Positions 16,155-30,200 of a DNA stretch of 64,000 bases are shown one piece after another; position 1 is the stretch's first letter, and the number at the start of each line of letters is the position of its first letter. A model generated the notes under the pieces. That model was not told where the DNA came from, did not search any database, and saw only the letters and a list, made by a program, of their open reading frames with translations. Made by a program: the position numbers and the translations under genes. Source of the DNA: Hamadaea tsunoensis DSM 44101 (GTDB taxonomy: Bacteria; Actinomycetota; Actinomycetes; Mycobacteriales; Micromonosporaceae); the NCBI RefSeq assembly GCF_000428945.1, contig NZ_AUAX01000002.1, forward strand, positions 434,001 through 498,000, in the 5' to 3' direction.

Positions 16155-19100
16155 GCGTCTTCTCCTTCCGGGGTGCCGGCGCCCAGCGCCAGGGCGATCA
16201 GGTCGTCCGCGGACATCCCCGCGATCGCGGACCGGGGTTGCTCTCCGGCCCGCCCGGCCGCCGAAGGCGACGGCCCCGAACCGGTCGGCCCCGAGGCCGG
16301 AGACGGCTCCGGCAGCTCCAGAGTGGACAGCAGGTGGTCGGCGAGCTCCCCCGGCGTCGGATGGTCGAAGACCAGGGTGGCCGGCAGGCGTACGCCGGTC
16401 TGGGTGGAGAGCCGGTTGCGCAGCTCGACCGCGGACAGCGAGTCGAACCCGGCGTCCTTGAACGCCTGGTCCGGCTCGACCCGGCGGCCGCCCGCGTGGC
16501 CGAGGACCGCGGCGGCGAGGGCGCCCACCAGGTCCACGACGTGGCGGCGGCGTTGCCGGGGCGGCAGCGGGCCGAGGGTCTGCGCGAGCGAAGCCGGCGT
16601 CGCGGCGGCATTCGCGGCCGGTGCGCGCCGAGCCCCGCGGGCGAGGGTACGCAGCAGCGGCGGCACACCCTCGCCGGCCAGGGCCGACAGCTCGAACTTG
16701 GCCGGCACCAGCACCGCCGCGTCCGTACGCACGGCCGCGTCGAACAGCGCCAGCCCCTCGTCCGGCGTCAGCGGCAGCAGCCCCGACCGGGCCATCCGTT
16801 TGCGGTCCACATCGGACAGCGCGTCGGTCAGCGTACTGTCGGCGGCCCAGACGCCCCACGCCAGCGAGACGGCCGGCAGCCCGGCGGCCCGGCGGCGTAC
16901 GGCGGTCGCGTCGAGCTCCGCGTTGGCGCTCGCGTACGCGGCCTGACCGGCGCTGCCCACGATCCCGGCCAGCGAGGAGTAGAGGACGAACAGGTCGAGT
17001 TCCCGGTCGCGGGTCAGCTCGTCCAGGTGGCGGGCGGCGTCGGACTTCGGCCGGGCGACCGCCGCGAGCCGCTGCGCGGTCAGCGCGTCGAACACCCCGT
17101 CGTCGGTCACGCCCGCCGTGTGGATCACCGCCCGCAGCGGCCGGTCGAGCCCGTCGAGGAGGCGGACCACGGCGTCGCGGTCGCCCACGTCGCAGGCCGC
17201 GTAGCTCGTCTGCGCCAGCCCCTCCAGCTCAGGATCGGGCTTCGGGTTGCGGCTGACCAGGGTCAGGTGCCGGACGCCGTACTTCTCGACCAGGTGTCGC
17301 GCCACGAGACGGCCGAGGCTGCCGCTGCCGCCGGTGATCAGGACCGTGCCGTCCGGGTCGATCTTCACGTCGCCGGTCGGGGTGGCGCGGACCAGGCGGG
17401 GGGTCAGCAGCGTGTGGTCGCGGATGCGTACCTCGGGCTCGCCGGTGGCCAGGGCGCGATCCACGAGGGGGTCGCCCGCCGCCGCGTCCACCAGCGTGAT
17501 GCGCCCCGGATTCTCCGTCTGCGCCGACCGCGCCAACCCCAGCACTGCGGCGTCCGTGCTGATCACTGCTACTGGTTCGCCGCCGGCCAGCGCCTTTTTC
17601 AGTCCGCTCAAGGCCTTCGCCGGGTCGCTCTCCACGATCTTCGTGTACGCGGAGTCAGCCGCTCCGATCTCACCGGTGAGTGGCACCCATTCGATCGCGT
17701 ACAGCGATTCGGTTCCGAGGTCGCCGAGGGGTCGGACGGTGAGGTCGGCGAGACTGGCGACGGGTGCGCCGAAGGTGTCCGACACGGCGATGCTGGTACC
17801 GGTCCCGTGGACGTGCACCCGGGCCTCGGTGACGCCGCGCTGGTGGACCTCCAGCCCGCTCCAGGCGAACGGGATCTGGACGCTGTTGCTCTGCCCGGCG
17901 GGTGTGCGCAGGCTGGCTGCCTGAAGCACGGCGTCGAGCAGGGTCGGGTGGATGACCGATCGCTGGGCGTCGTCCGGGGGTTCCGAGGCGAGGGCCACTT
18001 CGGCGTACAGGTCGTCGGCGAGGCGCCACGCTCGGCGTAGTCCTTGGAAGGTCGGGCCGTAGGCGACCCCGCCGCGGTCGTAGAAGCCGTCGAGGTCGAC
18101 CGGTTGCGCCCCGGCGGGCGGCCACTGCGCCGGACCGGCCGACGGCGTGGCGTCGCCCTGTACCAGCCGGCCGATCGCGTGGACGTTCCACCCTGCCTCG
18201 GTTCGCGCGTGGATCGTGACGCTGCGACGCCCCTCCTCCTCGGCGCCGACCGCCACCTGTACGCGTACGCCGGCCGGGGGCAGGACCAGCGGCCGTTCGA
18301 CGACGAGTTCCTCGACGGCGGGGGTGCCCGCCTGGGCTCCGGTCCACAGGGCCAGTTCGGCCAGCGCGGCACCCGGCACGACGACCGTACCGGCGATCGT
18401 GTGGTCCGCCAGCCACGGCCGCGTACGCGTGTCCCAGTGCACGGTCGCGACCAGCCCGCCGTCGGCCAGTTCGACCACGTCGGGATCGTCCTCGGCGGCG
18501 TCGTCGGCGCGCAGCCAGAACCGTTCGCGCTGGAACGCGTACACGGGCAGGTCGACGAGGTCGCCCCGGGGTACGCGTACGTCCACACCGGACACGGCCA
18601 GCCGGGCGATCGCGGCCAGCGCGCCGGGCAGCATCGGGACCGCGTACACCGGGGTCGTGTCGGCCTCGGCGATCTGCTGGACGAGCGCGCTCAGCACGCC
18701 GCCCGGACCGGCCTCCAGGAACGTCCGAATGCCTTTGAATCGCATCTGCCGGACGGCGTCCGCGAAACGGACCGGCTGCCGGACGTGCTGAACCCAGTAC
18801 CCGGGATCCCGCACATCCCCGCCGGCGGCAGGTCCGCTGGCGACGATCGGGATCCGGGGCTCCGAGAAGGCCGCCGAGCGGACGATCCGCTCGAACTCGG
18901 CCAGCATCGGCTCCATCAGCGGCGAGTGGAACGCGTGGCTCACGGTGAGCGGCCGCGTCCGCCAGCCCTGTTCCCCGGCCCGCTTCCCGATCTCCGCCAG
19001 CGCGCCCAGGTCACCCGAGACGACCACGGAGTCCGGCGCGTTGACCGCCGCCAGCCCGGCGACGTCCTCGTACCCGGCGAGGAGGGGCAGGACGTCGCTT

Positions 19101-21229
19101 TCGGCGGCGCGTACGGCGAGCATGCCGCCGCCTTCCGGCAACGCCTGCATGAGCCGCCCGCGGGCCGCCACGATCCGGGCGGCGTCGTCCAGCGACCAGA
19201 CCCCGGCGGCGTACGCGGCGGTCAGCTCGCCGATGGAGTGCCCGGCCAGCAGGTCCGGCTTCACCCCGAACGACTCGACGAGCCGGAACAGGGCCGCCTC
19301 GACCGCGAACAGCGCCGCCTGCGTGTAGACCGTGCGGTCCAGCCACGCGGCCGCCTCGGTGCCCGGCTCGGCGAAGACGACGTCGGCCACCCGGTACGGC
19401 ACGTGTCCCGCCTCGACGAGGTGCTCGTCCAGCGCCCGCGTGAGCGTGTCGAACGCCTCCCGGTACACGGGGAAGTCGTCGTACAGGTCCCGGCCCATGC
19501 CGACGCGCTGCGAACCCTGGCCGGTGAACACCACACCCAGCCGCCCGCCGACGACTCTTCCGGCGACGGCCTGCGCGTGTTCCCGCCCGGCGGCGAGCGC
19601 GTCCAGCGCCTCGACCGCCCCGGTGGGCGTACCCGCGAGGACGGCGGCGCGATGATCGAAGCGCGCGCGGGACGCGGACAGCGACCACCCGAGGTCGACG
19701 GGGTCGAGGGGGGTCGTGCGGAGGTGGCGTGCGAGGGCCGCGGCCTGACCGCGGACGGCGGCCGGCGACTTCCCGCCGAGCAGCCACAGCGTGGGGCCCG
19801 CCCCGACCTCGGCCGGCTGCTCTTCGACGGGCACCGTCTCGAAGACGGGCGCTTCCTCGACGATGACGTGGGCGTTCGTGCCGCTGACGCCGAACGACGA
19901 GACCCCCGCGCGGCGCGGCCGGCCCTCGGCCCGCGGCCAGGGGCGCGGCGCCGTCAGCAGTGAGACCGCGCCCGACTCCCACTCCACTTTGGAGGACGGG
20001 GTCTCGGCGTGCAGCGTCCGTGGCATGGTCTCGTGGCGCAGCGACAGGACCAGCTTGATGATCCCGGCCACGCCCGCCGCCGCCTGGGCGTGGCCGATGT
20101 TCGACTTGAGCGAGCCGAGCCACACCGGTTCGCTGTCGGAACGGTCGCGGCCGTAGGTGGCCAGCAGCGCCTGGGCCTCGATCGGGTCGCCGAGCGTCGT
20201 ACCGGTCCCGTGCCCCTCCACAAGGTCCACATCGGACACCGACAGCCCCGCGGACTTCAACGCGCTCAGGATGACGCGCTGCTGCGCCGGCCCGTTCGGC
20301 GCGGTGAGGCCGTTCGACGCGCCGTCCTGGTTGACCGCCGACCCGCGCAGCACCGCCAGCACCGGATGCCCCAGCCGTCGCGCGTCCGAGAGCTTCTCCA
20401 GCAGCACCAGGCCCGCCCCTTCGGACCAGCCCGTGCCGTCGGCCCCGTCGGCGTACGCCTTGCAGCGGCCGTCCGGCGCCAGTCCCCGCTGCCGGGAGAA
20501 CTCGACGAAGATCGAGGGCAGGGCCATCACCGTCACGCCACCGGCAAGAGCTAGGGAGCACTCCCCCGCCCGCAGCGAGCGCATCGCGAGGTGGACCGCC
20601 ACGAGCGACGACGAGCACGCCGTCTCGACGGTGACGGCCGGCCCCTCCAACCCCAGCGCGTACGCGACGCGGCCGGTGGTGGCACTGCCGGAATCGCCGA
20701 TGCCCAGATTCCCTTCGACCTCCCGCGGTACGCGTCCCCGCGGCGCGTAGTCGTGGTACATGACGCCGGCGAACACCCCGGTGTCGGAGCCGCGCAGCGA
20801 GGCCGGGTCGAGGCGGGCGCGTTCGGCCGTCTCCCAGGCCAGTTCGAGCAGCAGCCGCTGCTGGGGATTCATCGCGAGGGCCTCGCGCGGCGCGATGCCG
20901 AACAGGTCGGCGTCGAACTGGGCCGCGTCGTGCAGGAATCCGCCGTGGCGTACGTAGGTCTTGCCGGCGGCGTCCGGATCGGGATCGTAGAGGCCCTCGG
21001 TGTCCCAGCCCCGGTCCGACGGGAACTCCGTGATCGCGTCGCGGCCCTCGTCGAGCAGCCGCCACAGGTCGTCCGGCGTACTCACCCCGCCCGGCAGCCG
21101 GCAGGCCATCGAGACGATCGCGATCGGCTCGGCCGCCGCCGCCTCCAGCTGCTCCAGCCGGTCGTTGGCCTGGCGCAGTTCGACGAGTACGCGCTTGAGA
21201 TAGTCGCGCATCCGGTCGTCGTCGGCCAT
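16151..21229 (-). CDS. Type I PKS, module 3: KS-AT-DH-KR-ACP
   Basis: 1,692 residues starting at an ATG with AGGAGGAG upstream, 49 bp after the PKS1 stop. An N-terminal coiled-coil docking segment (about 1-30) precedes the KS, with TACSSSL near residue 206, EGHGTGT and NIGHAQ. The AT has GHSIGE near 667 and HAFH, predicting malonyl. The DH has an intact [10 protein letters not shown] near 942 plus YGPTFQGL and LLDAVLQA. The KR has GGSGSLG near 1295, the second Asp of the B-type motif in GVTDDGV, and the catalytic Tyr near 1431. The ACP has GFDSL near 1597. The C-terminal tail ([12 protein letters not shown]) looks like a short docking element. The module should install a double bond. Confidence 0.95.
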   Translation of the reverse strand: MADDDRMRDYLKRVLVELRQANDRLEQLEAAAAEPIAIVSMACRLPGGVSTPDDLWRLLDEGRDAITEFPSDRGWDTEGLYDPDPDAAGKTYVRHGGFLHDAAQFDADLFGIAPREALAMNPQQRLLLELAWETAERARLDPASLRGSDTGVFAGVMYHDYAPRGRVPREVEGNLGIGDSGSATTGRVAYALGLEGPAVTVETACSSSLVAVHLAMRSLRAGECSLALAGGVTVMALPSIFVEFSRQRGLAPDGRCKAYADGADGTGWSEGAGLVLLEKLSDARRLGHPVLAVLRGSAVNQDGASNGLTAPNGPAQQRVILSALKSAGLSVSDVDLVEGHGTGTTLGDPIEAQALLATYGRDRSDSEPVWLGSLKSNIGHAQAAAGVAGIIKLVLSLRHETMPRTLHAETPSSKVEWESGAVSLLTAPRPWPRAEGRPRRAGVSSFGVSGTNAHVIVEEAPVFETVPVEEQPAEVGAGPTLWLLGGKSPAAVRGQAAALARHLRTTPLDPVDLGWSLSASRARFDHRAAVLAGTPTGAVEALDALAAGREHAQAVAGRVVGGRLGVVFTGQGSQRVGMGRDLYDDFPVYREAFDTLTRALDEHLVEAGHVPYRVADVVFAEPGTEAAAWLDRTVYTQAALFAVEAALFRLVESFGVKPDLLAGHSIGELTAAYAAGVWSLDDAARIVAARGRLMQALPEGGGMLAVRAAESDVLPLLAGYEDVAGLAAVNAPDSVVVSGDLGALAEIGKRAGEQGWRTRPLTVSHAFHSPLMEPMLAEFERIVRSAAFSEPRIPIVASGPAAGGDVRDPGYWVQHVRQPVRFADAVRQMRFKGIRTFLEAGPGGVLSALVQQIAEADTTPVYAVPMLPGALAAIARLAVSGVDVRVPRGDLVDLPVYAFQRERFWLRADDAAEDDPDVVELADGGLVATVHWDTRTRPWLADHTIAGTVVVPGAALAELALWTGAQAGTPAVEELVVERPLVLPPAGVRVQVAVGAEEEGRRSVTIHARTEAGWNVHAIGRLVQGDATPSAGPAQWPPAGAQPVDLDGFYDRGGVAYGPTFQGLRRAWRLADDLYAEVALASEPPDDAQRSVIHPTLLDAVLQAASLRTPAGQSNSVQIPFAWSGLEVHQRGVTEARVHVHGTGTSIAVSDTFGAPVASLADLTVRPLGDLGTESLYAIEWVPLTGEIGAADSAYTKIVESDPAKALSGLKKALAGGEPVAVISTDAAVLGLARSAQTENPGRITLVDAAAGDPLVDRALATGEPEVRIRDHTLLTPRLVRATPTGDVKIDPDGTVLITGGSGSLGRLVARHLVEKYGVRHLTLVSRNPKPDPELEGLAQTSYAACDVGDRDAVVRLLDGLDRPLRAVIHTAGVTDDGVFDALTAQRLAAVARPKSDAARHLDELTRDRELDLFVLYSSLAGIVGSAGQAAYASANAELDATAVRRRAAGLPAVSLAWGVWAADSTLTDALSDVDRKRMARSGLLPLTPDEGLALFDAAVRTDAAVLVPAKFELSALAGEGVPPLLRTLARGARRAPAANAAATPASLAQTLGPLPPRQRRRHVVDLVGALAAAVLGHAGGRRVEPDQAFKDAGFDSLSAVELRNRLSTQTGVRLPATLVFDHPTPGELADHLLSTLELPEPSPASGPTGSGPSPSAAGRAGEQPRSAIAGMSADDLIALALGAGTPEGEDA

Positions 21230-21279
21230 GCTCTCCTCCTGGGTCTTGGCTGCTTCGCTCTGGGATCCGGACTGCGTGC

Positions 21280-24200
21280 TCAGGCGCGGCCGAGTTCGCT
21301 CTCGACGAGGGCGAAGAGGTCGTCGTCCGTCGCGTCGGTGATGTCGCTGAGGTCGTCGGCGGCGTCCTTCTCCGCCGCCCGGCCGGACAGCGTCTTGAGC
21401 AGGGCCGCGGCTCGCGTACGCACGGCCTCGTCGGCGATCGGGCCGCCCGCCGGGTCGGCCAGCAGGCGTTCGAGGCGGTCCAGGTCGGCGAGGACCCCCG
21501 TGGCCGGGCGGGCGGCCGGCGCGCCGATCTGGCCGTCGAGCAGCCGGGCGATCGCCGCCGGGGTCGGGTGGTCGAACACGAGCGTGGCGGGCAGGCGTAC
21601 GCCGGTCGCGGCGGTCAGCCGGTTGCGCAGCTCGACGGCGGCCAGCGAGTCGAACCCGGCGTCCTTGAACGCCTGCGCCGGTCCCATCCGGGTGCCGTCG
21701 TCGTGGCCGAGCACCGCCGCCACCTCGCCGGTCACCAGCTCCAGCAGGTACGCCGTGCGCTCCGGCGCCGCCAGCGCGGCCAGTCGCCCGGCGAGCCCGT
21801 CCGGCGCGGCGGCCGCCGACGCGACCGAGCGGCGGGTGCGGCGTACACCCAGCAGGGGGTGCTCCGCGCGGAGGTCGAGGCGCGCCGCGACGAACCGGGC
21901 GTCGGGCAGCGCGAGCGCGGTGTCCAGGGCAGTGAGTGCGGCCTCGACCGGCAGCGCGCCGACGGGAGTGCGGCCGCCGCGGACCCGGCGGGTCATGGCA
22001 CTGTCCACATCCCACACTCCCCACGCGACGGAGGTGGCCGGCAGCCCCTGGGCCCGGCGGTGCTCCGCGAGCCCGTCCAGGTACGCGTTCGCCGCCGAGT
22101 AGTTCGCCTGCCCGGGATTGCCGAGGACACCGGCGATCGACGAGAACAGGACGAACGCGCCGACCTCGCCGGCGAGTTCGTGCAGATGCCACGCGGCGTC
22201 CGCCTTGGGCCGCAGTACGGTGTCGAGCCGGTCGGCGTCCTGGGCGGCGAGGACGCCGTCGTCCAGCGTCCCGGCGATGTGGAAGACGGCGGCCAGATGC
22301 TCGGACCGCAGGACATCGGCGAGCGCCTCGCGGTCGGCGCAGTCGGCGGCGGCCGCTCGGACCTCGGCACCCGCGGCGGTCAGGTCGGCGATCAGCTCGG
22401 CACTCGGCGCGCCCCGGCTGACGAGCAGCAGCTTCCGTACGCCGCGCGCCGCGACCAGATGCCGGGCGACGAGGCCGCCCAGCGTGCCGGAGGCGCCGGT
22501 GACGAGAACCGTCCCCGCGGGATCGAACGAGATCCCCGCGTCGTCGGTGCCATCGGTTTCTCCGGTGCCATCGGTCGCGCCGGTGCCGCCGGTCCAGCGG
22601 CCGAGGCGCGGGACGAATGCCGAACCGTTGCGCAGCGCCAGTTGCGGCTCCCCGGTGGCGACCGCCCGGCCCGCTGTGCCGGACTCGACACCGTCCTGAC
22701 TATCCGTGTCGATGAGCAGGATGCGGCCCGGGTTCTCCGCCTGGGCGGTGCGTACGAGGCCCCAGACCGCCGCGCCCGCCGGGTCGACGTCCTCGCCGGG
22801 CACGACCGCCACCGCCTGCCGCGTGACGATCGCGATCTTCCTGTCGTGGTCTCCCGCGAGGAACTCCTGCAGCGCCGCGAGGACACCGCCGGTCAGCTCG
22901 CGTACCCGCTGCGGCGTTCCCGCTCCGGGGGCACCGGTCGCGTGGACGACGATGTCGTCGGCGGCGTCGATAGCGGCGTCGGCCGGCAGCGGTACCGCCG
23001 TCCAGCCCACCTGGAAGAGGGCGTCGGTCGCGGTCACCCGGCCCACCGGACGGAACGACAACTCCGCCACCGTGGCGACCACCGCTCCGGCCTGGTCGAA
23101 CAGGTCGAGCCGGACCGCCCGCTCGCCCACCGGCCGGACGCGTACGCGTACCTCGGTCGCGCCGGTCGCGTGGATCGTGACGCCGCTCCAGCCGAACGGG
23201 ACCAGCGGGCCTTCGGCGGACGACGACGCAGCCGGCGGCACCGCGCCGAAGCTGGTCGCGTGCAGGGCCGCGTCCAGGAGCGCCGGGTGCAGGAGATACT
23301 CGGGGCCCGAACCCGTCACGGGCAGCCGGACGTCGGCGTACGTGTCGCCGTCGAGACGCCAGACGGCGCGCAGCCCCTGGAACGCCGGACCGTAGCCGTA
23401 TCCGTTCGAGCGGTGGTTCTCGTAGAAGCCGGTCAGATCGACCGCCTCGGCTCCGGCCGGCGGCCACGCGCCCGACAGCTCAGCCGGCAGGTCAGCCGAG
23501 TCCGAGCCGGACAGGGTGCCGGCGGCGTGCCGGGTCCACGTGTCGGCGCCGGTCGGCCGGGCGTACACGGCGACCTCGGTGCCGGTCACGGTGACCTGGA
23601 GCTGGACCGGCTCCCACGGACCCGATCCGGCCGGCAGCGCCAGCGGCGCCTCGACCACCAGATCGTCCACTCCCGACAGTCCGGCCTCGTCGGCGGCGCG
23701 GGCCGCCAGTTCGAGGAAGGCCGTGCCCGGCAGCAGGACCGTGCCGTTGATGACGTGGTCGGCGAGCCAGGGCTGGCCGTTCGGCGACAGCCGGCCGCTG
23801 AGGACCAGGCCCTCGCCGTTCGCGCCGTCGAGCGCCGCGCCGAGGATCGGGTGGGCCATCGGCCGCAGGCCCAGCCACGCGGCGTCGGCCGTCGGCCGCT
23901 CGGGCTCCGGCCAGTAGCGGGCGTGCTGGAACGCGTACGGGGGCAGGTGGGTCAGACGGCCGCCGGGCATCGGGCCCGTCCAGTCCACGGCGACGCCGCG
24001 TACGTGCAGGCGGGCCAGGGCGGTCAGCAGGGTCACCGGCTCCGGCTGCCCGCGCCGCAGCAGGGCCACCGCCGCCGGGGCGTCATCCGCGAACGCCTCC
24101 TGCGCCAGGGCGGTCAGGACGGCGTCCGGCCCGATCTCCACCATCGTCGTGACACCCCGGTCGAGCAGTACGCGTACGCCGTCGTGGAACCGGACCGCAC

Positions 24201-27200
24201 CGCGGACGTGCCGCACCCAGTACGCCGGATCGGTGAGCTCGCCCTCGGCGGCGAGGCGGCCGGTGACGTTGGAGACGACGGGGATGCTCGGTTCCGCATA
24301 GGACAGTCGCGAGGCGACGGCCGCGAACTCGTCGAGCATCGGTTCCATCAGCGGCGAGTGGAAGGCGTGGCTGACCGACAGGCGGCGGGTCTTCCAGCCG
24401 CGCTCCTCGGCGGCCGCGGCGATCCGGTCGAGGGCGTCGACCGCGCCGGAGACGACCACGGCCGAGGGGCCGTTGACCGCGGCGATGTCCACGGCTTCGC
24501 TGCCCACCACTGCCGCGCTGTCGGCGGGAAGGAGTTGCTGGACGTCCGCTTCGGTCGCGCGTACGGCGAGCATGCCGCCGCCGTCGGGAAGCGCCTGCAT
24601 CAGCCGGCCCCGGGCGGCGACGATCCGGGCCGCGTCGGCGAGATTCCAGACCCCCGCCACGTACGCGGCCGTCAGCTCGCCGATCGAGTGCCCGGCCAGC
24701 ACGTCGGGCCGCACGCCCCAGGAGGCGGCGAGCCGGAACAGGGCCGCCTCGACGGCGAACAGCGCGGCCTGGGTGTAGACCGTCCGGTCGAGCCAGGACG
24801 CCGGTTCCGAGCCCGGCTCGGCGAAGATCACGTCGGCCAGCCGGTGCGGGACGTGGCCCGCCGCGACCAGGTGCTCGTCCAGCGCGGCCGTCACCTCGTC
24901 GAACGCCGCCGCGAACACCGGGTACGCCTCGTACAGCCCGGCTCCCATCCCGACGCGTTGCGCCCCTTGCCCGGTGAAGAGCACGGCGACCTGTCCGTCC
25001 ACAGGGGACCCCGTGACGACCGCACCGCCGGCGGCACTGCCGGCCGCGAACCCCCGCAGAGTGTCGGCGAGGGTCTCGGGCGTGCCCACGACGACCAGCC
25101 GCTCGTCCAGCCGGGCCCGCCGCTCCGCCAGCGTGTACGCGACGTCGACCGGTTCCGGCCGCGCCGCCGCGACATGGTCGGCCAGCCGCGCGGCCTGGAC
25201 CTGAAGCGCGGCGGCCGACCGCGCGGACACCGGCCACGCGACAACGGGAACGGCACCGGCGGGAGGGGCACTCACGGGAAGCGCTTCCGCGGGCTGCGTA
25301 CCGGGCGCCTCCTCGATGATGATGTGGGCGTTCGTCCCGCTCACCCCGAACGACGACACTCCCGCCCGGCGCGGCCGGTCCGACGCCGGCCACGGCTGCG
25401 CCTCCTGGAGCAGCGACACCGCCCCGGACGACCAGTCCACGTGCGGCGTGGGCTCGCCGGCGTACAGGGTGGCGGGCAGGACGCCGTGGCGCAGCGCCAG
25501 GATCATCTTGATCATTCCGGCGACGCCGGCCGCGCCCTGCGTGTGGCCGATGTTCGACTTGACCGAGCCGAGCCACAGCGGCGACTGCTCCGGCCGGTCC
25601 TGGCCGTAGGTGGCCAGCAGCGCCTGCGCCTCGATCGGGTCGCCGAGCGCCGTGCCGGTGCCGTGCGCCTCGACGGCGTCGACCTCGGCCGGGTGGAGAC
25701 CCGCCGCAGCCAGCGCCTGGCGGATGACACGCTGCTGCGACGGGCCGTTCGGGGCGGTCAGGCCGTTCGACGCGCCGTCCTGGTTGACCGCGGAACCCCG
25801 GACGACGGCGAGCACCGGCAGGCCGCGCCGCTCGGCCTCGGACAGCCGGGTCAGCAGCAGGACGCCGACCCCCTCGGCCCAGGCCGTGCCGTCGGCCCCG
25901 GCCGCGAACGCCTTGCACAGGCCGTCGGGGGCGAGCCCGCGCTGCCGGGCGAACTCGATGAAGTTGTCGGGCGTGGCCATCACGGTCACACCGCCCGCGA
26001 GCGCCATCGTGCACTCGCCCCGGCGCAGCGCCTGGGCGGCCAGGTGTACCGCCACCAGCGACGACGAGCACGCCGTGTCGACCGTGACGGCCGGACCTTC
26101 CAGACCCAGCGCGTACGCGACGCGGCCGGAGGCGACGCTGCCGGAGATCCCGGTCAGCCGGTAGCCCTCCAGTTCCGCCGAGCCGCCGCCGGCCGACCGC
26201 AGCCGCAGCGCGTAGTCGTGGTTGATCACTCCCGAGTAGACGCCGACGTTCTGCCCGGCCAGCGTCTGCGGGTTGACCCCGGCCCGCTCGAAGACCTCCC
26301 ACGACACCTCCAGCAGCAGCCGCTGCTGCGGATCCATGGCCAGCGCCTCGCGGGGCGAGATGCCGAAGAACCCGGCGTCGAAGGCGGCCGCGTCGAGGAA
26401 CGCGCCCCGGCGGGCGTACGTGGTGCCGGGGGTGTCCGGGTCGGGGTCGAAGAGGGTGTCGAGGTTCCAGCCGCGGTCGGCCGGGAAGTCGGTCATCGCG
26501 TCGCGTCCCTCGGCGAGCAGCCGCCAGAGGTCCTCAGGGTCGTCGATGCCGTGCGGGAAGGCGACGCCGCCGGGGAACCGGCACGCCAGCGACACGATCG
26601 CGATCGGCTCCTCGGACTCGCCCGTCTGAGCCGCCGCATCCGCCGGGGAGTCCGGCGCGGACGCCGCGCCCCCGCCCATCGCGGTCAGCAGGTACTGCGC
26701 CAGGACGGCCGGCGTCGGGTAGTCGAACACCAGCGTGGCGGGCAGCTTGAGACCCGTCTTCGCCAACAGCCGGTTGCGCAGTTCCACCGCCGTCAGCGAG
26801 TCGAAGCCCGCCTCCTTGAACGCCCGGTCCGCGGTCACCGCGTCGGTACGCGAATGCCCGAGCACCGTGGCGGCCTCCGCGCGTACCAGATCGAGCAGAG
26901 CGGGCAGCGACGCCGCCGGCTGCGAGCCGAGCGGCTGTGCTCCGCCCGGCTGGGCCGACGCGGACCGGCGGGTGGTGCGCACGAGGCCGCGCAGCAGATG
27001 CGGCACCTCGGCGCGCCCGCGCAGGTCGAGGTCGGCGGCGGTGAGCGCGGCGTCGGGGCCGGTGAACGCGCGGTCGAACCGGGCCAGGCCATCCTCCGTG
27101 GACATCGCCTTGACCCCGTCGCGGCGCGTACGCTCGACGGCCGCCGCGTCCATCCCGGCGGTCATGCCGCTCTTCTGCGCCCACAGACCCCACGCGACGG

Positions 27201-30200
27201 AGGTCGCGGGCAGCCCCTGCGCGTGCCGGATCGTCGCGAGCCCGTCCAGGTACGCGTTGGCCGCCGCGTAGTTGCCCTGTCCCGGATTGCCCAGCACCCC
27301 GGCCGCCGAGGAGAACAGCAGGAAGGCGGCGAGGTCGTGGCCTTCGGTCAGCTCGTGCAGATGCCGCGCGGCGTCGGCCTTGGGCGCCAGCACCTTCGCG
27401 AGCCGCCGCGGGTTGAGCGCGGGAATGGTCGCGTCGTCGACGACGCCGGCGGTGTGCACGACGGCCGTCAGCGGATGCCGGGCGGGAACGGCCGCGATCA
27501 CCGCCGCGAGCGCGTCCCGGTCCCCCGCGTCGACCGCCGCGAACGTCACGGTCCCCGGCTTCTGATGTGTGCCCTCCTGCAGGAGCCCGATCAGCTCGGA
27601 GCGCAGTTCGTCCGCGCCCGGCGCCTGCTCGCCCTGCCGGCTGAGCAGCAGCAGGTGGCGTACGCCGTGCCGCTCGATCAGCCGCCGGGCCACGAGCGCC
27701 CCGAGGGTACCCGTGCCACCGGTGACCAGGACCGTCCCGTCGGGGTCCAACGTCCGCGGAACGGTCAGCACGACCTTGCCGGTGTGCCGCGCCATGCTCA
27801 AGTGGCGCAACGCCTCCGGCGCGCGGCGTACGTCCCAGGTGGACACCTCGGGCGGCTCGATCCCGATCCGGCGCAGCTCCGCCAGCAGCTCGCCGAGCCG
27901 CTCCGGTCCCGCGTCGCGCACGTCGTACGCCCGGTACGCGATCCCGCGCGGCGCCGACTCCGCCGGCCGGATGTCGGTCTTGCCGAGTTCGAGGAACGTC
28001 CCGCCGTCGCGGAGCACGTCGAAGGAGGCGTCGGTCAGCTCGCCCGCGAGCGAGTTCACGACGACGTCCATGCCGCCGCCCGAGGAGCCGCTGTCGGAGG
28101 AGCCGCTACCGGAGGAGGGGCCGCCGAACTTGTCCCGGAATCCCGCGTCCCGCGAGCTGGCGATGTGGTCGTCGTCGAGCCCGAGCTCGCGCAGCTTCGG
28201 CCACTTGGCCGGGCTGGCGGTCGCGTACACCTCGGCGCCGAAGTGGCGGGCCAGGCGGATCAGGGCACTGCCGACACCGCCCGTGCCCGCGTGGACGAGG
28301 ATCTTCTGCCCGGGTGCGATCCCGGCCAGGTCGACCAGCCCGTACAACGCCGTCAGGTACGCGATCGGCACGCCGGCGGCCTGCGCGTACGTCCAGCCGG
28401 CCGGGATCGGCGCGACGAGCCGGGCGTCGGTGACGGCCACCGGGCCGAAGGCCCCGAAGTCGCCGATCATCCCGTAGACGCGGTCGCCCTTCTTCAGCCC
28501 CTTCACGCCCTTGCCGGTCGCGAGCACGACCCCGGCCGCCTCGCCGCCCAGACCGGTCTGCCCCGGCACCATGCCCAGGCTCACCAGCACGTCGCGGAAG
28601 TTCACGCCGGCCGCGCGTACGGCGATGGCGACCTGGCCGGGAGCAGGCGGCGTGTCGGCCACCGGCACCAGCCGCAGATCGCTCAGGCTGGTCGCCCCCT
28701 CGGGCTGATCGAGCATCCACCGCGGCTGCGCCGGCGGCACGAGCTCGGCGGGTGTGCGGGCCAGGCGCGGCGCGTACGCCACCCCGTTGCGCAGGGCCAG
28801 CTGCGGCTCGTCGGTCGCGGCGACCCGCGCCGCCAGCGCCGCGGCCACCGGGCCGTCCGCGTCCAGCAGCGTCACCGCGCCGGGATTCTCCGACTGCGCC
28901 GACCGGACCAGGCCCCACGCCGCGGCCGCCGCCGGGTCGCGTACCTCGGCGCCGCTGTGCACGGCCACCGCGCCCCGCGTCACCACGACCAGCGGCTCGT
29001 CGCTCTCCCGCTGCAGTTCCGCCAGCACGCCGGGCAGATCTTCCAGCACGTGTACGCGTACCGGCTGCTCGCCGCCGCCAGTTCCCGGGTCCGCGAGGTC
29101 CGCCGGTGTCCACTCCAGACGGTAGAGCCCGTCGGTCCCGGCCGCCTGCGCCCTGTCACCGGCGGCCGCCCTGAGCTTCAGGGACGCCACCGAGAAGACG
29201 GGACCGCCCGCCGGGTCGGTCGCGTGCACGGAGATCTCACTGCCGAGGTCGCCGCCGGTGCCGCCGATCGACTCCGCCCGGACCCGCAGCGTGGTCGCGC
29301 CGGTCGCGTACAGGCTGATTCCGGTGAAGGCGAACGGCATCCGGGGCTGTTCGTCCTGGGGCGCGCCCGCCTTGGTCGCGTGCAGCGCCGCGTCGAGGAG
29401 CGCCGGATGCACCAGGTACGCCCCGGCCGAGTTCCCCTCGGGCAGCCCGATCTCGGCGAACAGCTCGGACCCCCGCCGCCACGCCGCCCGCAGCCCCTGG
29501 AAGGCGGGCCCGTACGCGTACCCGGCGGCGGCCTGGCTCTCGTAGAAGTCGGTGACGTCGACCGGCTCGGCGTCCGCCGGTGGCCACGAGGCGCCGGTCT
29601 CAACTGGGGCGGCCGCCGGCTCGGTCTGCTCCTTGGTCAGGTTGCCGCTCGCGTGCCGGACCCATGCGCCGCCATCGGCCTGCGCGTGGATCGCGAACGT
29701 GCCCTCCGCCGTCGCGGTCACCCTGATCCGGCGTGGCTCGCTCAGCACCAGCGGCGCCTCCACGATCAGCTCGCCCACGTTCGGTACGCCGACCGCCTCG
29801 CCCGCCCGCAACGCCAGCTCGACGAGGGCCGCGCCCGGCACGACGACGTCCCCGCCGATCCCGTGGTCCGCCAGCCAGCGATACGCGTAACGCGACAGCA
29901 CCCCCGTGAGCACGACCCCGCCGTCCGGCAGCTCCACCGGTACGCCCACCAGCGGCTCGTCCGACGGCAGCAGCCAGAACCGGCGGCGCTGGAACGCGTA
30001 CACGGGCAGGTCGACAGGGTTGCCGGCGGGCAGGGTGACGTCCACTCCGGACACCGCGAGCCGCGCGATCGCGGCCAGCGCGTCGGGCAGCATCGGAATC
30101 GCGTTCGCGTCCTCGGCCGTCTGCGGTACGAGGGCCGTCAGCACACCGCCCGGCCCGGCCTCGAGGAACGTCCGCACGCCCTTGTCCCGCATGTGCCGGA

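Noticed and set aside
13071-16946. A second long plus-strand frame antisense to PKS3 and the end of PKS2
   Set aside because: Same reason: low-complexity basic translation and no start signal, against an intact PKS reading on the minus strand.
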